Below are positions 1 to 11,200 of a DNA stretch of 64,000 nt, in pieces. Below the pieces are notes generated by a model. That model did no database searches. It was not told where the DNA came from and saw only the letters and a list, made by a program, of their open reading frames with translations. The DNA comes from Caprimulgus europaeus (taxonomy: Eukaryota; Chordata; Aves; Caprimulgiformes; Caprimulgidae): NCBI GenBank assembly GCA_907165065.1, contig OU015523.1:16119834-16183833 (forward strand). The letters are read 5' to 3'. Made by a program: the position numbers and the translations under genes. How positions within the stretch are numbered: position 1 is the stretch's first letter; each line of letters begins with the position of its first letter.

Positions 1-870
1 AGCTCTTCTCCCTCCTTGACGTTTATCCCTTTAACGTGTTTATAGAGAATAATCATATCCCTTCTCAGCCTTTGTTTTGTTAGACAAGTGGAGCATTCCT
101 GTAGTTTCCTCACATATGACAGGCTCTCCATTCTCTTGGACACCCTTACAGCCTTCTTCAACATCTGTTCCTGCCGTAGCTCAGCTCACCACGTGACTGA
201 CCAGTCCTGAAGACAGTGTTCCAGATAATGCCTCAGCAAAGCCTCATACAATGACATTAAAAATTCCCTGTCTGTCTCACAAATCCTTCTCATCCTAAAA
301 TTGCATTTGCTTGTTTCTCACCTGCATCCCAAAGGTGGCTCACAGTTGTACTAGCTGATCACAGGATGACTAATACCTCGGTCCTTTCTCTCTCATTTCC
401 AATTTATGAATTTATTTATTCTGCCACATAGCAGAAATTCTCATGTTAATCCCAAGAATGTAACCTTTCACTCTGCACTATCTAATTTCATCCTGTTTCT
501 ATTATCCTCAAGGTCACCCAATGCTTTCTTCACAATATCTCTTTTGTCTTGAAAGTCCCTCAGTTCTGTTTCATCAGCTAATTTCATCAGCACACTCCTT
601 TGCAATTTTATTCCTAATCTCTGTCTTCTCCAGCCTTCGGTAGTAATTTCCCATGTGGTATCACCTTCCTGAAGTCCAAAATAAATGAGATTTGACATAG
701 TTTTTTTCTGTCTAGAAAGTTGGTTCTTTCCCAAGAAAAGTACCTGGTTAGTTTGTGATGGTTCCACTTTGGAAAATCTGGACTGTGTTCAGCCCGCTTA
801 CCCCCCTGCCTATAATTATTTTTACTTCCACAACTTCGTTTGGATCTTTTAGAAATGGACCTACACAGCA
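1..870 (-). mobile_element. Ancient CR1/L3-like LINE, 5'-truncated copy cut by the window edge
   Basis: Read on the minus strand this is the 3' half of the reverse-transcriptase ORF of an old CR1-lineage LINE. The plus strand shows, in the expected order, stretches equivalent to known amniote CR1/L3 sequence: 'cccttctcagcc' near 59, 'ttccagataatgcctcagc' near 219, 'aatttcatcctgtttctatt' near 484, and 'aatttcccatgtggtatcac' near 645. The best match fades after about 870. The frame is broken by many stops and indels, so it is dead. It is far more diverged than the CR1 copies at 7.7 and 29.3 kb and fits a family shared with turtles and crocodilians rather than a bird-specific one. The family name is from memory and the left end continues outside the window. 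Confidence 0.8.
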
Positions 871-2707
871 CATCTGCAACTGCTAAAAAGGAAAATAATT
901 TTAAAAGCACCAAATAATTGAAAACAAACAAAACCAATTCAAGCTGAATCAGGATATTTTGCTTGGTTTTTTTGGTTATTGTTTCACTCCTCTTTTTGCC
1001 CTCTCAAATTCAAGAAATTCTTACTATGATTCAACCCAAATGAACAATTTCTCATTCCTTTCTAAATTATACTGCACATTGTTAGCCTGACACGGCTGTA
1101 AAACCTTAGGAGTTTCACAAAGGGCCCCTTGAGCAGATACATATTGCTCATCAAGAGTGCTGCTGGAGAGGGCCATGTATGATGGGTGGGCATTGTTGGT
1201 TAGGAAAGGGCGGAGCAGGGTGGGTTATCTGCACACAGCAGGTATTTCCCTCTCCTTTAAAACAGTGGGAATCCACATGCTTCATATGAGCCAGGACTGT
1301 GTTCTCACAAATAATGACTTGCATTAATAATGTTGTCATCCCCCAAGCGCTGGTGGCCTCTTTCCAGGTGTTAGTGGTTGAATTCAAAAGGGCTGATTCA
1401 CATAAGGCTTGGAAAATAAAAATAAAAATCAAAAGGCTTATCAGAAGCTTTACCAGCTCTTTTCAGCAACCTCATTAAGCCAGCCAAAGGAAAATATTTA
1501 AAATCCTAGCCACCTCTGGAGACATGTAAAATCAGCTGGACAACACAGAGGCGAATAGGCTACAAAGACCAAGTGTACGTGGCCTGGTTGGGAGCAAGAA
1601 GATGAAACACCTTAGCCCTCAAACTAGTGTTCCCATATATTAATTAATTATACAAACTCTAAATTTCAGGCAAGATCCAGTGTGCATCACCCACTGGTGG
1701 ACACCTGCCTCATGTGAGAGGATATGCTCTCCTGGGCAATGAGGACTGGAAGGTAAACTTCTAAGTCTAACTTCTGCACTCCTGTGTGTCCTGCCAGCAC
1801 AACTTCTCCTCACACTGGTGTCCCAAAGGTCCTAAGACATTTCTCACCAGAAAAGGTGACTGGTGAAAGATGACCCTGGTCATCTGCAAACAGCATCTAT
1901 TTCTGCTTAATTTTATCCTGATTTTCTTTGGATCATGTGATTATCCTGTCTGTACATGAGTCTCTCCTAATAGCCACTGAGTCAATTGGCCAGTTTCAAC
2001 CCAGTTTGTCAGAGGAGCACAAGTCCAAGCTATTAAGTTCTGAACAGTTTTGTGCAAAAAGTCAGACAGCTAGAGAAGGGTCTTTTAGTATTTTTATGGA
2101 CAGAACAGCTGTTGTGTGTGCTTGCCACTTAACAAGTATGGGAAGACCTATACAGGGGCTCAGTCTGGAGACACAAATCTGCAGAAGGCTGAGATTCTTC
2201 AGTTTCACAGAACTCAGGTTTACATTAGATATTCAGGTCTCATCTGCCCTGGAAAGCTGAAGAAGTGGATGAGTTACATCTTTATATGAGACAATAAAGC
2301 AAAATTCAAATGATGGCAATAACAAAAGAACTTTTGGGCAGGGGTGAGACTCTCAATGAACCCCAAGTCATTACTCCTGCCCTTTTACACCCATCTATAG
2401 GCATAGTTTTATGTTGGATCCTATAGGGCAGGGAGGAGAGGAACCACATGGCAGCCATTCATTTTTTTTCATAAGCCCTCATATAAAAGATGCATTGGGT
2501 TGCCCCAGATTTTGCTGTCAAGATACTGGACAGTGCTAAAGAAATTGTCATAAGTTTGGTCTCCAGACTACAGTCTTCATAATACAGACATTTCTCTTGA
2601 CCTAAAGTAAAACTTACCTTTACCTCCAAGCCTCAGCCCATTTCTGTCCCCCACACAGCCAAGAGGTGCTTGAGAGACCCTGATGTTGAAAGAAAGAAAT
2701 ATCCCTC

Positions 2708-2730
2708 TATCCATGCTGTGAGCATGGATA
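2708..2730. repeat. Perfect small inverted repeat (10-bp arms, 3-nt loop)
   Basis: TATCCATGCT at 2708-2717 is followed by GTG and then its exact reverse complement, AGCATGGATA, at 2721-2730. No flanking terminator-like or gene context gives it a role. Confidence 0.75.
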
Positions 2731-3167
2731 TGGCTAAATCTCGGAGTCAAATGAAAATAAATGAGACTTCATTTACTTAAACACTCCCCTGTGTTCTGCT
2801 AGTTCTTCTAGGCTTCATACAAACATCTTAGTTTTTCTACATGGCCTTTTACCTAAACAAGTATTGACAAAATCGTATTTAATTTCAGGAGTTAGTGAAC
2901 TTCTTGGTGAAAGGAAAACCTTCCTTAAAGAATCCACATCCATATCCTGCAATGCTTACAGTAAACGTCCTTGAGATTTTCTCTACTGAAATGGGGGAAC
3001 ATCAGCCAGAACATCTCTGACATTTCTAAATATTTGTTCACACGGGCATATACATTGCTTTAATTCTGGAAAAAAACAGAACAGCCCCTTAAGGCAGGCT
3101 CATTTCTATTTGCATACAAGTCATAGTCCAGTTTGACTAAGCTACAGAGCTTTCCAGCACTTTTACA

Positions 3168-3191
3168 TTAGTGTGACTGCATCCACACTAA
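3168..3191. repeat. Short inverted repeat TTAGTGTG/CACACTAA
   Basis: TTAGTGTG at 3168-3175 pairs with CACACTAA at 3184-3191 around an 8-nt loop. The same TTAGTGTG core occurs in the larger hairpin at 17708-17755, so both may be relics of one old palindromic DNA-transposon family. That link is inference from the shared core only. Confidence 0.45.
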
Positions 3192-3576
3192 GGGTAGCTG
3201 ATAAAACAGCACAAAATCACTTTTCTAAATGAACAATTAGAAATGGACACAAAATTTGCATAGAGATAGCAAGCTAGGGAGAGATGAAACAGTTCTCCCC
3301 TTTGGGTTATCTTTGTACAGCAAGAAAATGAAAATTGGTGCTAATGTTTGTACAATTCTATAGGCATATGAAGTGGTATAAAAGTATTACCAAAAACTCA
3401 GGTATAAGTGTTAATATTATGGCACATAAATTAAAAAAAAAAATGTGGATTTGTGTGTAGTGTAAAGTGAGAGGGTCGTCATGAGTGCTAAAGTAGAGAC
3501 ACTCTGGAGTGAAGTTGGATTCTGTCTCTACCCCGACAATTTCCTTCCTTATTCAAAGTGATTGTTTCTGCCTCTC

Positions 3577-3615
3577 ATTTGCATAAGCACTTTGCTCATT
3601 AACATGCTATAAAAG
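3577..3615 (+). promoter_or_regulatory. Promoter-like octamer (ATTTGCAT) plus TATA box
   Basis: ATTTGCAT, the reverse complement of the POU octamer ATGCAAAT, lies at 3577-3584. A good TATA sequence, TATAAAAG, lies at 3608-3615, 31 bp downstream start to start. This spacing resembles octamer-driven promoters such as those of immunoglobulin light-chain V genes. No V gene or other reading frame follows: the ATG at 3621 stops after 11 codons. Chance co-occurrence in AT-rich DNA is quite possible. Confidence 0.2.
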
Positions 3616-4581
3616 GAAAAATGAGCAGAGGGTGGGGAGAAGGAACAGGCCACTGATAGAATAAAAAAAACTTTTTAAACCAGGGAAGCAAGAAGGTCAC
3701 ATCAACCCCAGGATGATAAGAGCTGAGGTCAGTGGAGGCCACCGCACCTCGTTGTCAAAATCACTCACAAAACCAAGAAGATGGGGCTGACACTCATTCT
3801 TCATTCTTCTATATACACATGACTATCTCTCCTCTCCAGTTCTCCTTCCCTCTCCTGCTCCCTCCCACCACTTGGTCTCCATGCTGCTGCCTTTTTAAAG
3901 CCAGAGCTGTTTGGGCCAATTCTGCTCTCATCCCAGCTGGTTTCCATGCACTGAGTCCATTTTCATCTCCCTCAGCAGAAAAAGAACCAGCCTTCCAGGC
4001 TGACTGGTAACTGCCCTTGAGGGACAAACCCACAGCTGGTGTAGAGTGGAGCTGAGGATCCACTCCCAAAATAGCCCCTGAGGTGAGGGAGGTACACAAA
4101 AGAAGCAGTTCAGTCTGAAACAGCCATTCTGCTGTGGTATGTGTTAAGATTTGCGCTGGATTTGTGACAGCCATGGCAAGCACACCCAAGGGGGTGGAAG
4201 ACAACAGAAGCTTCTGCCTGATGCTGCAGGCAGGACACATGGAGAGCTCACACTCTCAGCCAGTGGATATTGGCTCATGTCACTGGCTTGAGACATCTGG
4301 CTTCTTCACTCTTGCTCCTTCCCACTGGCTCTCTCCTATTACAAGGACACTTTGCTGCTAACATGGCTTCAGCCCAGGAAATAACTCCATTTTCAGGGCT
4401 GGCCAGACTCAGACTGAACAGCAAGGAAGCAATAAAAGGAAGTAAAAAAAGAAAAAGAATAGGAATAAACAGAGAAGTGGATGAAGCACAACACAGTACC
4501 ACAGATAATGAGGCTGAAAGAGGCATCACAGGATCATAGTCCTTTCCAATGTCCTAACCATTCCCACCATACTTTTCTAAC

Positions 4582-4626
4582 CATGTTCTTAAGAAAACAT
4601 GTTCTTAAGTCTCCAGTGGTGGAGAC
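4582..4626. repeat. 12-bp direct repeat next to a 7-bp hairpin
   Basis: CATGTTCTTAAG occurs at 4582-4593 and again at 4598-4609 with a 4-nt spacer. It is followed directly by GTCTCCA (4609-4615), loop GTGG, TGGAGAC (4620-4626). This looks like a local duplication and no function is evident. Confidence 0.6.
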
Positions 4627-5514
4627 TGCTCCTTCCTTACATGGTCTGCTCCAGGGAGTCTCTGCCCTTACTGCTGGAGAAGCTATCTCAGTGAATCTCT
4701 CCTGTAATAAAAAGCCATTAATATTTGTCCTTATCAACAGGACAAGGAGAAAACAGTTACCTTTGCTTTTGCAGCAGCAAAATAGCATTTTGGAAGCTAT
4801 TTTCACCCGTGTTCATTGACACGCATTAAAGAAACAAGGTTCCTAACGCTAACTGTAGCGTAGACAAGACTCTGACATAATTGGTCATGTAAGTACAACT
4901 GACAGGAAATACTTGAGCTAGGAAGACACATTCATGTGTTGTTTATATTAGACTACAGAAAAAAGTGAGTACCATGTCTTAACTAACACATAGTGAGAAA
5001 AAACTCCTAACTGCCTTGTGTGCTTTTGCAGTGTGACTGATGCAAATGGTGGAAATATTGATGGAGAGTTAAACCAAGGAGCCTAAACCTCCCGTGCTCT
5101 CTCTCCTCTGCCTTTTCCACACCTTTTGGGCCCATTATTCTGGTGCTGGAACTCATCGGGTAATGCAGGTCAAGTGAAAGCTCTTGATGGGATGTCTCCC
5201 CAGTCTGTCAGTAGTCAGTATAGGAACACCTCCAACCACAAGTGTCCGTGGAAGCAGCATATTCTAGAACCCAGCAAGTGTCCAATACAAGGTAACTTCC
5301 AAACTGTATGAATAAAGGCTTCCTGTGACACTCAGAAACAGGACATTTCTACAGCAATTTATGAGTTTGGAAAGAAGTAAGGAAGCATAGCTCTCATCTT
5401 CATGGGTGACACTATTAGCCTAAACACAGCAATGACAGTTCCCACCTCCATAAACTTTGCATGCTGGAGCAAAACAGAACTGGTTCAGCGGTCAGTATGA
5501 TCTATATATCATAT

Positions 5515-5615
5515 AGGGGGATTGGACTAATAAAATATAACATAAATCACGGAGGATTGGACTAGATGATCTTTTGAGGTCCCTTTCAATCCCTAACATT
5601 CTGTGATTCTGTGAT
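5515..5615 (+). mobile_element. CR1 LINE 3' tail with a small internal duplication
   Basis: The stretch 5551-5615 reads GGAGGATTGGACTAGATGAT, then the usual 'ttttgaggtccctttcaa' segment, and ends with two copies of the CR1 terminal octamer in ATTCTGTGATTCTGTGAT. This is the 3' untranslated end of a plus-strand CR1. A second partial copy of its start, AGGGGGATTGGACTA, lies at 5515-5529, separated by an AT-rich 21-nt segment. The element is therefore locally duplicated or rearranged. It carries no coding sequence. Confidence 0.85.
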
Positions 5616-7675
5616 ATAAAGTTTCCAACTTTGCAGCTTAGAGCCCAGTCTGCACAGAAATGGTCATCTGGCCTTTGATGAATTAGAATAGCTAGTTGAT
5701 ACCAGATATGGAATGATGGAAAAATCTCCACCCACAGCAGCATTGGTTTAACAACACTCCATGTGATTACACCATTATTGCATCACTGAAGGTTTAATAA
5801 CTGCACATACAGACAAGCCTATGTTAGCTTTCAATGACTAATGAAGCCAGTGCAACATAGAGCTCATTGAGAGCCCAGTTCTCCCCAAAACACCCAAGGG
5901 TTCAGAAGGTGAGACTGAAGGCTATGCTGTACCATGGCTGTTTGTACCACAGACAGTTTGGTACTGAGCAGAGCTAACCATGCATCTGTTAGATCTCTGT
6001 GGAGACACAGTAATCCTCCATCTTCCAGATAAGCCAGTGTTAGTTCTCATGACCTTGGGAACTGATGCCCCCAGTCACTTAATTCAGCAAAGCTCCACTG
6101 CGCTCAGTGGAGTTAGGCTATTTGCAGCACAAACCCTGCCTGTGCTGGAGAGCCAAAGTCAGATATTTATTGACCAATATGGAGGAAGAGTATCATCCTA
6201 GAGTAGACAGAGAGTTACTTCATTTCTATAAGCCACGTTATTATGCAAATAATCATCTTTGCTGTCATAAAACTTGATAGATCAGGACATAAAATTTAGG
6301 AGGTGATGAGCTTAGTGTGCTATTCTCCATAAGTGCAGGTGTAGCTAGTGTGTCTCTGGTTTGTCAAGGCCATGGGAACTGTGCTCCTCATGTCCCCACA
6401 AGAGATTTTCGGTACTGCCCTGCAGCTTTGCTTTTTAGGCACTGTCTCTCTGTTTTGTTTTGCAAAGGTTCAGCAGCACACTATGCTCACAACAGCAGCC
6501 TTCAGGCAGCCTATCATCACGGTGCTGCTGATGTTTCAGTGCAGAGTGCTTTAAAGCTAAGAAAGTGTTTTTATGGGGTGTTAATAGTCCCAAGGGTTGA
6601 CTTCCCCAGTGACCCAGGCAAGGTGTAGCAAATGAACTGAGTTGTTTTACTAGACACCACCAATTGTGATAGAGACAGTGTCTAAATCTTCAGAAGTGTT
6701 CGATTGGAGAGAAATCTTATTTGGCATGTAGTCAATAGCCCTGTGAAAGAACAGAGCCTTGTCCGGCAACATCCCCAGAGGTATCTGACACAAATAACAG
6801 AGGCTGGGGATAATAAAAAAAATTCCCAACTCAGATTTTTTTGAATGTTAATCAGGTTTATATTTCACTAGAGGAAAACAATACTTTTTGTAAATACTTT
6901 TTTGTCTATTTCCCAAGGCTGTTGAGGTACCCAGAATCTGTCAACAAGCCACACCAAATAAATTGAAAGGTGTGATGTTGCAGAGGAATGATCTTACCCT
7001 ATGTTGGGCAGAAAAGCCACCATAAAAGGAATTAAACAAACTCTTCAGGTGGAGCTAAACAATATGGAGTATCTGCTCAGTGGGCTGAACAATGTCTGAC
7101 ACAGGTAGTTCATAAATTGTCGATCCCTGGAGGCTAGAAGCACATTCCAAAGAAAAAATTTCTCTATACTTGCCTGTTTTTCATATACTTCCTGGAAAAT
7201 CCAGGTACTGACTACTGCTTTATTTATCTACTTTTTTCTGTATAAAGATATTTTAAGTGTCATGTTTCAAGTTGTTCCATTTCAGGTCCTTAGTTGTGCC
7301 TAAATGAATGATCACTGTAGTTCCTTGAAAAAAAGTTTCGTCAGCAATCTGTTTCATTGATAGATTAGTTGTGGTTCAAAAATAATAGCATCACTCTCTT
7401 TCATGGCTTTCTCAAATACCTGGATCAAGTCACAATAACATACCCAGAGACATTCCCAGGGGATAACAGCTTTAAAGTTTGTAGACTTTGTACCAGCTTC
7501 CAAAGAGCATTGTACTCATACACATAAACTCTTGTCTAGGCCATATCTCTCATTTCCCCTTGTGTCCACTTCACTCTTAGGTTTGAGGCAAAGATTTGCT
7601 CCAGACTTCTGACTCATCCCAACTGCAGCCCTGAGGAAAATGCAACCAGGTGCCTCCAAGAGCAGGAAGCAGATT
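5616..7675. other. Non-coding stretch, no gene recognised
   Basis: The open frames between 6317 and 6628 have no protein-like features. A fragment near 6089-6119 reads like 'ctccactgcgctcagtggagttagg', similar to a motif that recurs elsewhere in the window. Several A- and T-rich runs occur at 6800-7000. I see nothing else. Confidence 0.6.
6060..6125. repeat. Possible ancient amniote repeat fragment ('CAGTGGAGTTAGG' motif)
   Basis: The segment contains GCTCCACTGCGCTCAGTGG followed by AGTTAGG. It resembles a phrase seen very often in turtle and crocodilian repeats (a 'cattgacttcagtgggagttagg'-type phrase). Related phrases occur at 10751, 16780, 26115, 45448 and 53880. The family cannot be fixed from such a short match. 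Confidence 0.35.
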
Positions 7676-8195
7676 TCATAGAATCATAGACTCATTAAGG
7701 TTGGAAAAGACCTCTAAGACCACCAAGTCTAACTGTCAACCCAACACCACTAAGTCCACTAAACCATGTCCCTAAGTGCCACATCTACTTGTCTTTTAAA
7801 TACCTCCAGGGATGGGGACTCCACCACTTCCTTGGACAGCCTGTTCAATGCTTGACAACCCTTTAGGTGAAGAAATTCTTATTATCTAATCTAAACCTCC
7901 CTTGGAAAAACCTTGAGTGCATTTTGTCTTGTCCTATCACTTGTTTTTTGGGAGAAGAGACTGACCCCCGCCTGGCTGCACCCTCCTTTCAGGTAGTTGT
8001 AGCGAGTGAGAAGGTGTCCTCTCAGCCTCCTTTTCTCCAGGCTAAACAATCTCAGCTCCCTCAGCCGCTCCTTATAAGACTTGTTCTCCAGGCCCATCAC
8101 CAGCTTCACTGCCCTTCTCTGGACACACTTCACCTCCATATCCTTCTTGGAGTGAGTAGCCCAAAACTGAACACAAAACCCACAAAATATTCCCA
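7676..8195 (-). mobile_element. CR1 LINE, 5'-truncated copy with ORF2 C-terminal remnant
   Basis: The plus strand begins with the reversed terminal repeat TCATAGAATCATAGA and continues with the typical reversed CR1 3' UTR ('ttggaaaagacctctaagac'). Next comes the reversed ORF2 end. On the minus strand at 7891-8196 a frame of 101 codons remains open and contains [18 protein letters not shown] and then [11 protein letters not shown], the well-known C-terminal segment of CR1 reverse transcriptase ORF2. The copy is truncated at about 8195, a normal outcome of abortive CR1 reverse transcription. It is clearly younger than the copy at 1-870. The gap between the frame and the 3' end shows it no longer encodes the full C-terminus. 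Confidence 0.95.
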
Positions 8196-10419
8196 ACAGA
8201 GCTTATAGGCAGGTCCAGGAGGGCATTTTACTAATGGATGGACTGGCAGCACTACAGTGTTTCAAGTTACAAAATAAATCACTGTGCAACTGCGGATGGA
8301 AAGAGGGGACCCACCTAGCACCCACAACAGAGCTGTCTGCAGAGAAGCTGTAAAGAAAGGGATGAAGCAGCTGGAGATCACACCCAGAGAGAAGCCAGGC
8401 AGTGAAATAACTCATGAAAGAAAAGGCTGCTTTGCCCTATCCCTGCATATGGTGTGCCATCCTCAAAACGTCCAAGGGTTAAAAGCACAGGTATGGCTGC
8501 AATCATGTACTTCCTGAGCAGTGTTCAGTACAAAAATGGAAGTAAGAGTGAAGGAATTCGAGGCAATTTCCTAGAAACCCTCAGGAGAGATTGAATTTAG
8601 CTTGGCTGACTTGCCCCCTGCTGAGAAAAAATTATTCTTCACTCAGAAGAATAATACTAATTATTATTATTATGACTGCTTACATAATAGCGTTACCTTT
8701 CAGTCGCCACCGAAATTGAAAATTTGTCATGCTGCACATTTTATGTATGGTGAAAATCCTTTTCCCATCTCCATGAGACAAGACAGGACAGGATAAAACT
8801 TACCATGACTCATGATGCAAGAGAGCTAGTGGAGCCAGTCATGGAAATACCTTCCTCTGGTATGTCCCAGTACAATTATCCATCTTCTCAGGTCTTCTGT
8901 CTGTTTGACTGGGCAAACTCCAATCTGCATTGAATTATTTTTCACCTCTTTACTCACTGAACCATCAAGTTGAAGAAAATGCCTAAGGCTACAGGAAGCT
9001 TTCAGTTTATCCCTCCATTAATTCCACTCCTCTGTTACCCTGCCCCATGAAGTTGTCAGTAACAGATTTAGTTTTGGCCTGCTGTGAAGAGGACATAAGG
9101 CACAGAGAAACATCCCCTATGAAATCTAGTAGGGTGGTTTGAGTTACCAGGTTTACGTCTGTTATTCCTTTTTAGTAGAAGATACAGTTCCCTCATTTGG
9201 GACATGGGAACTGGTCATTGGTGTCCCCCTGCTCCAAACCCTGCACAGGGACATCTTTACTGAAGCTGCTCGACTTTGCGCTGAAACAGATAAGGAGTGT
9301 GCACAAGCTCTACTGCATGAACTCTGAATAATAGCTGGAAGCTATTATATCTCTAACCTTCCAGGGCAGATACATTAGAGATCTTCCTCTCGCCTTTGAA
9401 ATGCTTGGACTTTCAGCTGAGTAGTTCTGAGTCTTGTGATGCTATGGGTTTAGCAAAAAAGTCTGTGGGAGCTTCCAATATTAACTGAAGCTGTTTGCTC
9501 ACCAACAGTGTATGATGTGCATTGCACATGACAGACAGCAGGGCCTGAAGACACAGAGCTATAAGAATCAGTAACAGCCCAGACACTGAAAAAGCATGCA
9601 GACCCTGAAGAAGTTAAAAAAAAAATATAAAAAAATCCCACTGGTTCCATTTCTTTGTTCCCTGGGGGGGATCCTCTCCATTTTTAATTTGTGGTGTGCT
9701 TTGTTGCTGGCCGGAGGGTGCCACAAGGCATCCAAGATACTAATCTTTCTAATAAAATATTTCCTTCTGGATATAGAAAGTGCCAGCAGTTTAAAAAAAG
9801 AGAGAAAGAGAGCAATCTCAAAATCAGCTTGCAACTGATAAGAATAGAAAGGTCAAGTTCTTCTTGGCATAGCCGATATTTGCTTTCATATTCACATCTC
9901 ATTGCCTCACATCAAGAATAAGAAGTGAAAAAGTAGTCTCACGGATCAACAAGCGTCACTCGCCATGAAAGAAAGTTCTGGGATGGGAGTGCCAGTCTGT
10001 GAACAAATACAATTAGGTTACCCAACTGCGTCTGTCACTGACTTGTAAATCGGCTTCTCTACCAACGTCCTGAGTTTTCAAACTCTGTAACAGAGCCAGC
10101 AATGCTTAGCAAGCTCTTGAGGCAAATACTAGTTGCAAGAAGTAGAATCAAGAGCTTCAGGTAGCTACAGCATTCAATTCCATCGAGCAATACACAGCCA
10201 AAACCTTGGTGGCCTTTTGCGATGTTTTTGAGATGTGGTTAAACAGCATCAGTCGATGAAAGAGACAGGAGAAACAAACTGGTTAGAGCACACGTCCCTG
10301 CATGTCTCAAAGAGGTGGCTTTGTGAGTTACCTTCTTAGTTTTGCCCAAGGCTGCCAATTTCTATGGAGAGCAACTTTTCTGGAAATCAGATCCAGAGTG
10401 CCTCAAATTAGAGATGTAC
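8196..10419. other. Non-coding stretch, no gene recognised
   Basis: Overlapping short frames on both strands at 9450-9921 fall in an A-rich stretch (9616-9640) and look random. A TTA-rich patch lies at 8645-8665. No family match was recognised. Confidence 0.6.
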
Positions 10420-10439
10420 TGCCTCCGCCCACCCGCCAC

Positions 10440-10720
10440 CTCTAAATGAAAATGTCAGCCTTAATTCATGAACAATTTTTAAACCCTTTGATGGAAAGGA
10501 CTTTAAAAGCCGTGGGTATTATCACCAGCGCTCAGTGCTGGTATCAGGCATGAGGCTATTTTACGAGCATGCAATACTCTCCCCCATCCTCCCACCCTGG
10601 CAAGTTATAATGTATCTCTAGGGCAGGTTGATATTTGCACTTTGTTGACACCCAATAAATAACAAACCAAATATTTGCACACATGGAATATTTTGTGACA
10701 TTATAGAGCTGACAGACACT
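10440..10720. promoter_or_regulatory. Candidate conserved non-coding element
   Basis: The stretch is AT-balanced, free of recognisable repeats and dense in developmental transcription-factor-like words: TTAATTCATG at 10461, AATAAATAACAAACCAAATA near 10653, and two exact copies of ATATTTGCAC at 10631 and 10671. It also holds a small hairpin (ACCAGC at 10524, GCTGGT at 10537). Texture of this sort is common in vertebrate conserved enhancers. No alignment could be made, so this is a guess from composition. Confidence 0.25.
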
Positions 10721-10750
10721 GATTATTCGGGAGCTGCTTTGTGTGCAGAG

Positions 10751-10790
10751 CTCCCATTGGTTTCAAAGTAAGTGGGGAGTTCAGAACAGC
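10751..10790. repeat. Possible ancient amniote repeat fragment
   Basis: 'gctcccattggtttcaaagt' followed by 'ggggagtt' resembles the old amniote phrase 'ctcccattgacttcaatgggagtt'. It is too short to classify. Confidence 0.35.
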
Positions 10791-10992
10791 TGCAGAGTAA
10801 GACCCATGACATTTATGTTTATGAAATAGGAGAGACCTTATCATTTGCTGGTTCTGTAGTCACAAAGCCAGAATAGCTGATGAGGGGCCCTTGCTGGTAT
10901 CTTCAGTATAATCACAATGTACACAACTGAGGTGTCTTGGCAAGTAGTAAGTGAGCTAAAGAAAACAAAGGGAGATTAGCAAGAGGAGCGCA

Positions 10993-11200
10993 GGGCAGGA
11001 GGGGGGGCACTGGCAGAGCTGGTGGGGGGAACCCCGGGCTGGGAGAGAAGCAGGGACTGGGGGACCCGAGGGGCAGTGGTAACATTGGCATGGGGAGATA
11101 TGGGGATGCTGCAAGGCAGGAGGGGGCACTGGAAGAGCTGGGTGTGGGGCTCTGGATGGAAACAGCAGGGCTGCTTTGTGGGGGGCACTGGCGCAGGCAG
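10993..11200 (+). repeat. G-rich minisatellite, about 60-bp period, about 3.3 diverged units
   Basis: Units begin at about 11001, 11061, 11122 and 11180 (lengths 60, 61 and 58, then a partial unit). Units 1, 3 and 4 share a G-run followed by GCACTGG, and unit 2 has GGGGCAGTGG in the same place. Units 1 and 3 also share the following AGAGCTGG. The plus strand carries many runs of three to seven G, so it could form G-quadruplexes, although some loops exceed seven nucleotides. It is the most GC-rich patch I noticed. The overlapping open frames on both strands are by-products of the composition. Confidence 0.75.

Larger units (their letters stand above)
871..5514. other. Non-coding stretch, no gene recognised
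   Basis: No open frame here looks like protein. The longest, 3809-4240 on the minus strand, runs through ordinary low-complexity sequence and matches no family I know. The stretch contains small hairpins at 2708-2730 and 3168-3191, a promoter-like octamer plus TATA pair at 3577-3615, and a short direct repeat with an adjoining hairpin at 4582-4626. Otherwise it looks like unique sequence. Confidence 0.6.

Noticed and set aside
3621-3656. Possible immunoglobulin-like V gene after the octamer and TATA
   Set aside because: The frame from ATG stops after 11 codons and no leader, V exon or recombination signal is seen.
3809-4240. 143-codon minus-strand frame
   Set aside because: It overlaps plus-strand frames, has no family resemblance, and its composition follows the local base bias.
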